From positions 1 to 6,565 of the forward strand of contig JAUJLZ010000104.1 of NCBI GenBank assembly GCA_030447125.1: a stretch of DNA of 6,565 nt. Direction: 5' to 3'. The translations under genes and the position numbers were made by a program. The notes under the pieces are model-generated. The model searched no databases. It saw only the letters and a program-made list of their open reading frames with translations, and was not told where the DNA came from. This DNA is from Acidimicrobiales bacterium (GTDB lineage Bacteria > Actinomycetota > Acidimicrobiia > Acidimicrobiales > CADCSY01). How positions within the stretch are numbered: position 1 is the first letter of the stretch; the number at the start of each line of letters is the position of its first letter. Below, piece after piece: positions 1 through 5,973 of the stretch.

Positions 1-163
1 AGAGGGCGAACTGGGCCACGGTGGACACCAGGAACACCACGGCGGGAATGGCCAGTACCACCGCCAGGGTGGTCACGCCCGCCTCCCCGCGGGCGCGCCA
101 CGCCTTCCGGCGGGACGCCGGCAGGCGGCGACGTCCGACCAAGAGACGACGATTCGGCGACAC
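1..163 (-). CDS. TadE-like pseudopilin, N-terminus (3' end outside window)
   Basis: Only the first 54 residues are visible; the gene runs off the left edge. The GTG at 163, 14 bases after the pilin stop, is the best start, though its ribosome binding site is weak and no ATG is near. The N-terminus is very basic (RRLLVGRRR, then SRRKAWRARGEAG). It is followed by a hydrophobic segment, VTTLAVVLAIPAVVFLVSTV, and AQFAL. This pattern of GxxT, a membrane helix holding a Pro, then xQFAL matches the start of TadE-like proteins, which are processed minor pilins. The Glu expected at position 5 after the Gly is Ala here. Place after the pilin fits TadE or TadF. With so little visible, a TadG-like or other minor pilin cannot be excluded. 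Confidence 0.68.
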   Translation of the reverse strand, partial: MSPNRRLLVGRRRLPASRRKAWRARGEAGVTTLAVVLAIPAVVFLVSTVAQFAL

Positions 164-177
164 CGCCGGCGGGTGGC

Positions 178-378
178 CTAGGGACCGGTGGGGATGTTGT
201 TGGTGGCCTGGTTGACCTTGCCGGTAATCATGGCCACCGAGGCGATGGCCAGCACGGCCAGGCCGCCGATCCACAGCACCGCCTCCAGGGTGGTGATGCC
301 CCGCTGGTCGTGGTGCCGGGCGCGGAGGCGGGAGCGCACGGCATCCCAGTAGCAGCGCAGGAGGTGAAGCTCGGCCAT
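178..378 (-). CDS. flp: Flp-type prepilin, likely major pilin
   Basis: 66 residues. I chose the ATG at 378 over an in-frame upstream one at 465 because of the strong ribosome binding site and because the upstream start would overlap tadC. A long basic leader (1-27) ends in HDQRG. Prepilin peptidase would cut after Gly27, leaving ITTLEAVLWIGGLAVLAIAS with Glu at mature position 5, as in type IV and Flp pilins. The hydrophobic helix runs to about residue 51 and is followed by a short polar tail, GKVNQATNNIPTGP. The mature protein would be only 39 residues, shorter than the well-known Flp1. The usual Glu-Tyr pair is Glu-Ala here. Position after tadC and strong translation signals point to the main fibre subunit. 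A TadE-like minor pilin is less likely given the size. Confidence 0.88.
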   Translation of the reverse strand: MAELHLLRCYWDAVRSRLRARHHDQRGITTLEAVLWIGGLAVLAIASVAMITGKVNQATNNIPTGP

Positions 379-385
379 GACAGTG

Positions 386-392
386 CTCCTTT
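386..392 (-). promoter_or_regulatory. Strong ribosome binding site of the pilin gene
   Basis: On the minus strand this reads AAAGGAG, 7 bases before the ATG at 378. It lies in the 35-base gap between tadC and the pilin (379-413). I see no terminator hairpin or convincing promoter in that gap, so the pilin is probably read from the upstream transcript, with higher translation. Confidence 0.82.
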
Positions 393-413
393 CGTTGGTT
401 GACGGTGCGGCGA

Positions 414-1304
414 TCACGGAGCCAGGAAGATGCTGTTGAGCGCGCCGTAGAGGATGAAGGCGCAAAAGCCGAGGCCGAGCAGGACCAGGGGGGCGGCCAT
501 GCGCACCGTGGCCGACGAGGCGGCGGCCTCCACGTCGGCCAGCTGGTGGTCACGGATGGACGCCGCCTTGGCGGCGAGGGACTGGCGCACCGATGCCCCC
601 TCCCGCTCGGCCAGCGAGACGGCGGCGGCCAGCTCCTCGAGCTCGGCCACGCCCACCTCGGCCCCGAGGCGGCCCAGCACCACCCACGGCGGCTCCCGTC
701 GCACCCGGGCGGAGGAGAGCGCGGCGCGGATCTGCACGTAGGCCCAGCCGTCCCCGGCCTCGGAGGCCTGGCGCAGCGCCGAGCCCACCCCGGCGCCGCC
801 GGCCAGGACCACGATGACCAGGTCCAAGAAGAAGGCCAGCGACTGGCGGAAACCGGCCCGGCGGACCACGGCGGCACGTCGGGCCAGGGTGTCGGGCACC
901 ACGAAGCCCACTCCGGCGGCGCCCACCGCCAGCCACGCCATGGCCACGAGCGACACCGACCGGCCCATGAGGCCGGCCAGCACCGCCAGGACGGCCACCA
1001 CCCCCACGCCGATGGCGGCGCCGGCGGCACGCAGCGCCATGTGGTCCTCCACCGAGCGTCCCAGCACGGCCAGGTCGGCCCCCAGCGGACCCAGGCGCAG
1101 CCCCGCCCGCTCCAGGGCCCGGGCCACGGGCGGCCCGATCCGCGCCGACCATCCGTTGCCAGGATCGACGGTGGCCACCGGCTCGGCGACGCCGTTGACC
1201 CGGGCCAGGATTGCGGCCAGCGACGGACGGGGCGGAAGCAGCGCCCGCCCGACCAGGAACAGCCCGAAGCCGACCAGGGCGCCGGCGCTGAGGGCGGCGA
1301 TCAC
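414..1304 (-). CDS. tadC: TadC-like inner-membrane platform protein
   Basis: 296 residues. The GTG at 1304 overlaps the tadB stop as GTGA and has a good ribosome binding site. It has an N-terminal membrane helix (about 3-20), a loop, two helices (about 95-113 and 118-137), a cytoplasmic type II secretion F domain (about 148-265), and a long C-terminal hydrophobic stretch (268-293). Domain features include FRQSLAFFLDLVIVVLAGGA (152-171), a run of small residues leading to RQASEA, and the LAEREGASVRQSLAAKAASI segment (231-250) typical of TadC F domains. It probably works with TadB as the assembly platform. The gene is followed by a 35-base gap before the pilin, the widest in the operon. The assignment as TadC rests on gene order plus the domain, and is firm as an F-domain protein. 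Confidence 0.93.
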   Translation of the reverse strand: MIAALSAGALVGFGLFLVGRALLPPRPSLAAILARVNGVAEPVATVDPGNGWSARIGPPVARALERAGLRLGPLGADLAVLGRSVEDHMALRAAGAAIGVGVVAVLAVLAGLMGRSVSLVAMAWLAVGAAGVGFVVPDTLARRAAVVRRAGFRQSLAFFLDLVIVVLAGGAGVGSALRQASEAGDGWAYVQIRAALSSARVRREPPWVVLGRLGAEVGVAELEELAAAVSLAEREGASVRQSLAAKAASIRDHQLADVEAAASSATVRMAAPLVLLGLGFCAFILYGALNSIFLAP

Positions 1305-2149
1305 GACGCCGCCTCCGGGGTGGCCAGCACGAAGCCCTCCAGGCGAGGGGGTCGGGCCAGGCGGGCCAGCAGGGCGAAGCCGGCCAGGAAGCAGGCGCCG
1401 ATGGCGGCCAGCACCAGCTGTCCCTCGGCGCTGTCGTAGGCGGCCAGCAGGCCACGGTCGGACACGGTGAGGGCGACGATGCTGGCCAGGGTCACCGCCA
1501 CCACGCCCCGCACCTGGGTGCGCACGCTGGCCCGGTCCTTGTCGATGCGCATGCGCAGCGCCGCCTGCTCGTTGGTGCGCGCCGCCAGCATCCCCAGCAG
1601 CTCGCCCAGGCGCCCCACCTGCTCGGTGGTGGCCACCACCAGCGAGGCCACCACCAGATCGGCCATGGGATCGTCGACCTCGGCGGCGAAGGCCCGCAGC
1701 GCCTCCACCAGCCGGCCCCGGCGCATGCCCAGGGCCAGGCGCTGCACCTGGGGGCGGATGGGCGCGGGCGCCACCGCCGCGGTGGCCTCGATGGTCTCCA
1801 GCAGGCCGCTGCCCCCGCTGAGCATGTCCCGGAGCTGGCCGGTCCAGGTGGCGATGGCCTCCATCCGGGCCACCTGCGCCTCCCGGGCCCGCTTGCCACC
1901 GAAGACCGACGGGAGGCTGAGGGCGATGCTCCCGGCCAGCACCGCACCCACCGGCCAACTGGTGGCCAACAGCACCACCAGGGCCACTCCGGTGGCGACG
2001 GCGGCCTGCAGCACCCGCCGGTCGCCGGCCACCGGGGCGGCCGTCACCGCACGGGGTCGGCGGCGCGGGGCTCGCCGCAGGCCCAGCGCCACCAGGAAGG
2101 CCCCGCAGCCCACCGCCGCCCCGGCGGCCAGCGCCAGCACCGGCGTCAT
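1301..2149 (-). CDS. tadB: TadB-like inner-membrane platform protein
   Basis: 282 residues. I chose the ATG at 2149, which overlaps the cpaF stop as ATGA; the same frame extends further upstream only as a shadow of cpaF. The order is: membrane helix (about 3-22), basic loop, two helices (about 49-84), a cytoplasmic type II secretion F domain (about 95-215), then two C-terminal helices (about 216-235 and 245-263). Typical F-domain features are WTGQLRDMLSGGSGLLETIE (102-121), the DDPMADLVVASL helix (159-170) and the VGRLGELLGMLA segment (178-189). TadB pairs with TadC to form the platform on which CpaF acts. No clear ribosome binding site is seen, so initiation is probably coupled to cpaF. Its TGA overlaps the tadC GTG. 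The five predicted helices are approximate. Confidence 0.93.
   Translation of the reverse strand: MTPVLALAAGAAVGCGAFLVALGLRRAPRRRPRAVTAAPVAGDRRVLQAAVATGVALVVLLATSWPVGAVLAGSIALSLPSVFGGKRAREAQVARMEAIATWTGQLRDMLSGGSGLLETIEATAAVAPAPIRPQVQRLALGMRRGRLVEALRAFAAEVDDPMADLVVASLVVATTEQVGRLGELLGMLAARTNEQAALRMRIDKDRASVRTQVRGVVAVTLASIVALTVSDRGLLAAYDSAEGQLVLAAIGACFLAGFALLARLARPPRLEGFVLATPEAAS
1312..1316 (-). promoter_or_regulatory. Ribosome binding site of tadC
   Basis: On the minus strand this reads GGAGG, 7 bases before the GTG at 1304. It fixes the TadC start in a frame that otherwise stays open far into tadB. Confidence 0.8.
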
Positions 2150-3474
2150 CGGCGGTGCCCGTTGCCGGCCCAGGCGCCGGCGTCGAAGCCGGCCGCCTCC
2201 AGGCGTTCCAGGGTGTCGAGGCGGAACTCCCCGCACGGGCCCGAGCGTCCGTCGGGCCCCCGGCGCCACACCTCGTTGGACACCACCGTCGCCTCGGAGA
2301 CGCCCTCCACCTCCCGGATGGAGGAGATGAAGCGCTCCACGCCGCCCGCGCCGGGGCGGGCCTCGAGGTGGATGACGAAGTCCACGGCGGCGGCGATGAG
2401 CTGGTTGGCCTGCTCCAGGGGCAGCCGCTCGGCCGAGCGGGCGCAGTACAGGGCCAGCTTGGCGAAGGCGGCGCGGGTGGAGGGGGCGTGGATGGTGGTC
2501 ATCGACCCCTCGTTGCCACAGGTCATGGCGGTGAGCAGGGGCATGATCTCGCCGCCGCCGCGGGCCTCGCCCACCAGGAAGCGCTCGCCCTCGGCCCGCA
2601 GCAGCCACTCACCCAGCTCGCCCAGCGAGATGGTGCCCGCCCCCTCCACGTTGGCGCCCCGGGGACACACGCTGATGACATCGGGGTGCAGGTCAGCGAA
2701 GCGCTCCAGGCCGAGCTCGGGGGTGTCCTCCAGCACCACGATGCGCTCCTCGGGGGGGATGGCGTTGGCCATGACCCGGCACAAGGTGGTCTTGCCGCTG
2801 CCCATGCCCCCGGTGATGACCACGTTGAACTTGGCCAGGACCATGGCCCGGAGCAGCTCGACCTCGATCTGCGCAAGCATCCCGGTGCTGGCCAGGTCCT
2901 CGAGGGTGGCCAGGTCGATGAAGTTGTGGCGGCGGATGACGAACATGGCCTCGCCGCTGACCACCATGAGGGCGAAGACCCGGTCGCCGTTGGGCAGGGC
3001 GCAGTCGAGCTTGGGGCTGCCGGCGTCGAAGCGGCGCTCGATGCCGTCGAAGCGGTAGGCCTCCTCGGCCAGGCCCCGGATGAGCTCGACCAGCCCGGCG
3101 TTGTCGGCGGCCAGGGCAGGCCCGCGCTCCTTGGTGCCGTCCACGTAGGTCACCCAGGTGGTGCGGCAGTTGTTGGCCCGGATGCTCAGCACCCGGGGAT
3201 CGTGGAGGTAGGGCTGCAGCTTGGCGCTGGGGGTGAGCAGGTCGTCGATGACGGCGCGGGCCAGCTCCTCTTCCTCCGCCGCCGAGGGGACCGGAGCTCC
3301 GGCGTCCAGGCAGTTCCGGACGTGGGCGGCCACCGCCTCGTTGACCAGGCTGGTGGCCAACATCTCGGTGTCGAGGGGGCCGAGCCGCATCCCCCGGGCG
3401 GACTCCACCGACTGCACCCGCTCGACCAGCTGGTCGGCCACCCGCCGGCGGAGCTGATCGTGGACGCTGTTCAC
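2146..3474 (-). CDS. cpaF: TadA/CpaF-type pilus assembly ATPase
   Basis: 442 residues with a GTG start set by a strong ribosome binding site. It is a type II/IV secretion ATPase, a cytoplasmic hexamer that powers pilus assembly. The N-terminal domain (about 1-215) has the EEEELARAVIDDLL and LQPYLHDPRV segments of the Streptomyces-like subgroup. The catalytic part has Walker A GGMGSGKT (222-229, Lys228), the Asp box VVLEDTPEL (246-254), Walker B LVGEARGGGE (300-309) and the His box GSMTTIHA (323-330, His329). All key residues are present. Compared with the common GEVRGGE form, the Walker B region carries one extra Gly. The C-terminus ends LERLEAAGFDAGAW, as in actinobacterial homologues. It sits directly before the two membrane platform genes, and its TGA overlaps the ATG of tadB. 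Confidence 0.96.
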   Translation of the reverse strand: MNSVHDQLRRRVADQLVERVQSVESARGMRLGPLDTEMLATSLVNEAVAAHVRNCLDAGAPVPSAAEEEELARAVIDDLLTPSAKLQPYLHDPRVLSIRANNCRTTWVTYVDGTKERGPALAADNAGLVELIRGLAEEAYRFDGIERRFDAGSPKLDCALPNGDRVFALMVVSGEAMFVIRRHNFIDLATLEDLASTGMLAQIEVELLRAMVLAKFNVVITGGMGSGKTTLCRVMANAIPPEERIVVLEDTPELGLERFADLHPDVISVCPRGANVEGAGTISLGELGEWLLRAEGERFLVGEARGGGEIMPLLTAMTCGNEGSMTTIHAPSTRAAFAKLALYCARSAERLPLEQANQLIAAAVDFVIHLEARPGAGGVERFISSIREVEGVSEATVVSNEVWRRGPDGRSGPCGEFRLDTLERLEAAGFDAGAWAGNGHRR

Positions 3475-3599
3475 GGGGCCGCCTCCTCGGGGTCGGGGTG
3501 GACCGAGATCGGCGCCAGCGACAAGGTCGACGGCGGAGCGTCGCCGCAGCGAAGGCCGGCGCTGGTCGGGCGCAGCGTGGTGAGCTGCTCAGTGCTCAT
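3471..3599 (-). CDS. 42-residue hypothetical protein between the TadZ-like and CpaF genes
   Basis: An ATG at 3599 opens a frame of 42 codons ending in TGA at 3471-3473. The start overlaps the TadZ-like stop as ATGA and the stop overlaps the CpaF start as GTGA, the same join used across this operon. The frame otherwise overlaps no gene. Third positions are G or C in all but three of the 42 sense codons, matching the coding bias of the neighbours. The peptide begins MSTEQLTTLRP, has one Cys (18), a proline-rich middle and an acidic end (HPDPEEAAP). It has no membrane segment, signal peptide or known motif. The ribosome binding site is weak (AGG, 10 bases upstream), so translation would rest on coupling. 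The end of the frame also contains the ribosome binding site for cpaF, so it could instead act as a leader that feeds ribosomes into cpaF. I do not recognise the protein. Confidence 0.62.
   Translation of the reverse strand: MSTEQLTTLRPTSAGLRCGDAPPSTLSLAPISVHPDPEEAAP
3482..3488 (-). promoter_or_regulatory. Ribosome binding site of cpaF inside the small ORF
   Basis: On the minus strand this reads GAGGAGG, 7 bases before the GTG at 3474. It supports that GTG as the start of CpaF and lies within the last codons of the 42-residue ORF. Confidence 0.82.
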
Positions 3600-4378
3600 T
3601 GGGGCACCGCCTGTCGCCACGCCGGCAGGAGATCCGAGGACGGCGCCGCTGGGCCACGGGCGAACACGGCCTCGGCCATCGGAATCGCCGAGCGGACCAG
3701 GGCAAACTCGGTGATGCGCCCCAGGCGACCGGGCTCGGCCCAGAGCCGGGCGGCCGCTGTGGGGTCGTGAGGGAGGCAGCCGACCACCTCCACCCCCAGG
3801 GCCTCGGCCACCTCGTCAGGGCGGTAGGTGGGCTCGTGGCGGCTTCGTGGTCCCTCCACCAGGGCGCCCACGACCTCGGCACCGTCGCCTACCAACTGCT
3901 CGACCCACGGCGCCAGGTGGACCACGGCCCGGGCCGTGGGCCGGCTCACCACGACCACCACGTCGGCGGCCCGGACCACGGGCAGTGCCGGCGACGCAGG
4001 GCAGAGCATGCCGCAATCGACCACGGCGTCGATGCCCTCCAGGCCTCGAAGGTGCGTCACCAGACGCTCGGCCAGCAGGTCCAGCGCATTCCAGGCCTGG
4101 CGGCCGGCGGCGGGCCCCACCAGCACCTCCAGCCGGTCCCCGAAGTGCTGCAGGTGACGCAAGACCTCCCCGGGCGGCAAGTCCCGGCGACCGGCGGTGG
4201 CCAGGCTCACCAGGCCGGGCTCGCGGCTGGCGCCGGGGCGCAACAGCCACTCACCCCCGGCTGGGTCGCAGTCCAAGAGCACGCAACGTCGGTCGCCGGG
4301 GCGGAGCTGGACCACCAACTCGGCCACCGTCGACACGCCAGGGGACGACTTGGCACCCGCCACCGCCAGGACGCTCAC
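3596..4378 (-). CDS. tadZ: TadZ/CpaE-like ParA-family ATPase with variant P-loop
   Basis: 260 residues with a GTG start that overlaps the upstream stop as GTGA. The N-terminus is a ParA/MinD-type nucleotide fold: AVAGAKSSPGVST (5-17), LLDCDPAGGEW (34-44) and a Walker-B-like AVVDCGM (118-124), then ADVVVVVSRPTARAV (138-152). The signature lysine of the deviant Walker A (K10) is kept, but the second lysine, normally before the Ser/Thr, is Val15. From memory, Streptomyces relatives carry KGSPGVTT and ECDPAGGD at the same places, so this is a subfamily trait. Known TadZ proteins place the pilus machine at a cell pole or focus; that role here is inferred. No CpaE-type receiver domain is present. 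The C-terminus (about 205-260) has a Leu/Arg-rich RLGRITEFALVRSAI helix. Its TGA overlaps the ATG of the small ORF that follows. The family call is firm; ATP hydrolysis is uncertain. Confidence 0.85.
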   Translation of the reverse strand: MSVLAVAGAKSSPGVSTVAELVVQLRPGDRRCVLLDCDPAGGEWLLRPGASREPGLVSLATAGRRDLPPGEVLRHLQHFGDRLEVLVGPAAGRQAWNALDLLAERLVTHLRGLEGIDAVVDCGMLCPASPALPVVRAADVVVVVSRPTARAVVHLAPWVEQLVGDGAEVVGALVEGPRSRHEPTYRPDEVAEALGVEVVGCLPHDPTAAARLWAEPGRLGRITEFALVRSAIPMAEAVFARGPAAPSSDLLPAWRQAVPQ

Positions 4379-5052
4379 GACGAGCTCACCACCACCAAGC
4401 TCACCCGACCGGCGGCGCCGGCAGCGGCGACAGCGGGCGCCTCCTGCGTAGGCAGGGTGAGCGACACCACGGTGGTGGCCGAGGCCGCCGAGGGCGCCCC
4501 GACGTCGGTCACCACGGCCTGGTCGGACAGCACCACGGGACGGGCCCGCTCGCCGGGGATGTCACCGCCGTTGTCCACCACCTGGACCCGGCTGCCCTGG
4601 CGCAGGGCCAGCGGAGCCTGCCCCGGGGTGAGAGCCACGCCCACCTCGGCCTGGCCGGCCCGCAGGCCCGACGACTGGCCCACCTGGGAGGGGGCCAGGA
4701 TGGCACCGGAGGCGAGGCCCACGGCGGCGGGCCGACCGACCACGTCGCCGCGCTGGTCGGCGGGCACCCACGCCGCTCCCTCGGACACTGATACCCGGGC
4801 CTCGGTGAGGTCCTCGGCGGCGATGACCTGACCGGGGGCCACGTCGCGGGCCGCCACCAGGACCGGCTGGCGGCGGTCGAGGGTGGTGTAGAGGGTCAGG
4901 AACACCAGGGCGCCCACCACCACCGAGGCCAGTCCGACCAGGGCCAGGGGGACCGAGCGCCTGGCGGTGGCGGCGCCGGTCGGCGATCGGAGGCCGCTCC
5001 GGGAGCCGTTGGTCGGGGTCGCTGCTGGGCGACTCTGCTGTCGCAGTGCCAT
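4375..5052 (-). CDS. cpaB: SAF-domain protein, CpaB/RcpC-like
   Basis: 225 residues with an ATG start. The N-terminus is a basic, polar cytoplasmic tail (1-33), followed by one membrane helix (about 34-56) and an extracytoplasmic SAF domain (about 62-124). The SAF signature is clear: PVLVAARDVAPGQVIAAEDL, then VVGRPAAVGLASGAIL. A second half (about 135-225) has a VGVALTPGQAPLALRQGSRV stretch typical of CpaB/RcpC C-termini. It is shorter than many proteobacterial CpaB proteins and resembles the Streptomyces SAF proteins found in this gene order. In diderm bacteria RcpC works with the outer-membrane secretin. Here the partner is more likely the cell wall or the pilus base, which is inference. 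The start follows the previous stop by 12 bases, with a strong ribosome binding site over that stop. Its own TGA overlaps the GTG of the next gene. Confidence 0.88.
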   Translation of the reverse strand: MALRQQSRPAATPTNGSRSGLRSPTGAATARRSVPLALVGLASVVVGALVFLTLYTTLDRRQPVLVAARDVAPGQVIAAEDLTEARVSVSEGAAWVPADQRGDVVGRPAAVGLASGAILAPSQVGQSSGLRAGQAEVGVALTPGQAPLALRQGSRVQVVDNGGDIPGERARPVVLSDQAVVTDVGAPSAASATTVVSLTLPTQEAPAVAAAGAAGRVSLVVVSSS

Positions 5053-5060
5053 GGGGGCGG

Positions 5061-5067
5061 CTCCTTA
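5061..5067 (-). promoter_or_regulatory. Ribosome binding site of the SAF gene, overlapping the upstream stop
   Basis: On the minus strand this reads TAAGGAG, 8 bases before the ATG at 5052. Its first three bases are the TAA stop of the secreted-protein gene, so ribosomes finishing that gene end on the initiation site of the next. Confidence 0.8.
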
Positions 5068-5973
5068 GGGTGCGGCGGTGGGGTACACGTTGACCGTCTG
5101 CAACTCGGCCACCTGGACCCTGGTGCTGGCCGAGCGGCGAACGGTCCCGAGGCTGCCGCCCCCCGGTGCACCGCTCACCGACCAGGTCGTCTCCCACTCC
5201 ACCGTGGCGGTCACGGTGAAGGCGTTGCCTGGCGCGCCGGCGCTGGAGAAGCGGTAAGTGAAGTGGCAGTCCGAGGGCTGTCGCTCGTCGGGCAGGTCCG
5301 GGCGGTAGGGCACGCCGGGGCCGTCGCAGACCACCGTGTCGCCTTGGCCCATGTCCCAGATGACCCGGGTGGGCGTGGCGGTCACCGTGGAGGTGACGCC
5401 ACCGGCCGAGGCTGACGCGGTGGCGGTCTGCCACTGCTCGGCCGGCAGCCACAAGAAGGTGGCCAGGTTGACCAGCTGGGGGATGTCCGGCGCCGGCGCC
5501 ATGGTGATCTCCGGCTCGGGCAAGGGCGTGCGTTGCAGTGCCTCGGTGGCGAGCTGCGCGGGATCGACCGCAGTGCCGCTTCCCGCTCCGGCTGGGCGGT
5601 ACTCGTAGTCGAGCCGGTTTCCCGGCAGCCACGGGCGCAGATCATTGCCGCAGAAGGTGAGGTAGTAGCCGCCTCCCTCCCGAGCGATCCTGTCCTTCTC
5701 CTCGGCCAGCAGAAGGTGCGACGGTAGAGGTCGATAGTTGACCGGGCCGACGGTGCCATCAACGGCGGTGCAGGTTGGGGGAGACCCGCCGCCGCCTCGG
5801 TGGGGCTTGGTCGACAGCGGCTCGATGTTCGGCCTGCTACCGGGACCCTGGACCCCAGCTTCGACCCCTGAGCCGTCCTGGCTGCCGTTGGCAACCTGAG
5901 CCAGCGCCGGCGTGCTCCCAGCCACCAGGAGCCCAGCGCCGATGACCGCAGCCGCTACTGAGGCACCGCGCAT
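5065..5973 (-). CDS. Secreted four-cysteine protein of actinobacterial Tad loci
   Basis: 302 residues. I chose the ATG at 5973 because it gives a clean signal peptide: MRG, a hydrophobic core, then TPALA at residues 21-25 with likely cleavage before Gln26. An in-frame GTG at 6009 would add 12 polar residues ahead of it. No strong ribosome binding site is seen at either start; the gene begins inside the end of its neighbour, so translation is probably coupled. After a Gly/Pro-rich region come two cysteine pairs (C68/C108 and C216/C236), a WLPAEQWQ segment with ASAGGVT after it (175-194), and a PKD-like strand motif RVIWDMGQGD (203-212). From memory, Streptomyces has closely similar proteins next to SAF and CpaF genes, often auto-named ATP/GTP-binding protein. 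No P-loop is present here, so that name should not be carried over. Function is unknown; an exported pilus accessory role is inferred from context. Confidence 0.85.
   Translation of the reverse strand: MRGASVAAAVIGAGLLVAGSTPALAQVANGSQDGSGVEAGVQGPGSRPNIEPLSTKPHRGGGGSPPTCTAVDGTVGPVNYRPLPSHLLLAEEKDRIAREGGGYYLTFCGNDLRPWLPGNRLDYEYRPAGAGSGTAVDPAQLATEALQRTPLPEPEITMAPAPDIPQLVNLATFLWLPAEQWQTATASASAGGVTSTVTATPTRVIWDMGQGDTVVCDGPGVPYRPDLPDERQPSDCHFTYRFSSAGAPGNAFTVTATVEWETTWSVSGAPGGGSLGTVRRSASTRVQVAELQTVNVYPTAAP

Noticed and set aside
379..413. Possible terminator or promoter between tadC and the pilin
   Set aside because: No inverted repeat with a T-run and no convincing promoter boxes are visible in the 35 bases.
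178..465. Longer start for the pilin at 465
   Set aside because: It would overlap the end of tadC by 52 bases and bypass the strong AAAGGAG site placed before the ATG at 378.
399..1439. Long plus-strand ORF of 346 codons opposite tadC
   Set aside because: It has low-complexity Gly/Arg/His-rich content typical of an antisense shadow in GC-rich DNA, while the opposite strand encodes a clear TadC.
414..1958. Upstream extension of the tadC frame to 1958
   Set aside because: The extension overlaps tadB and is compositionally a shadow; the GTG at 1304 has a ribosome binding site and gives a normal TadC.
1301..2608. Upstream extension of the tadB frame to 2608
   Set aside because: The extra N-terminal 153 residues overlap cpaF and are Arg/Gly-rich shadow sequence; the ATGA overlap at 2149 gives a normal TadB.
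2155..3714. Long plus-strand ORF of 519 codons opposite cpaF
   Set aside because: It crosses several gene borders on the other strand, has no recognisable domain, and mirrors cpaF, whose motifs are all intact.
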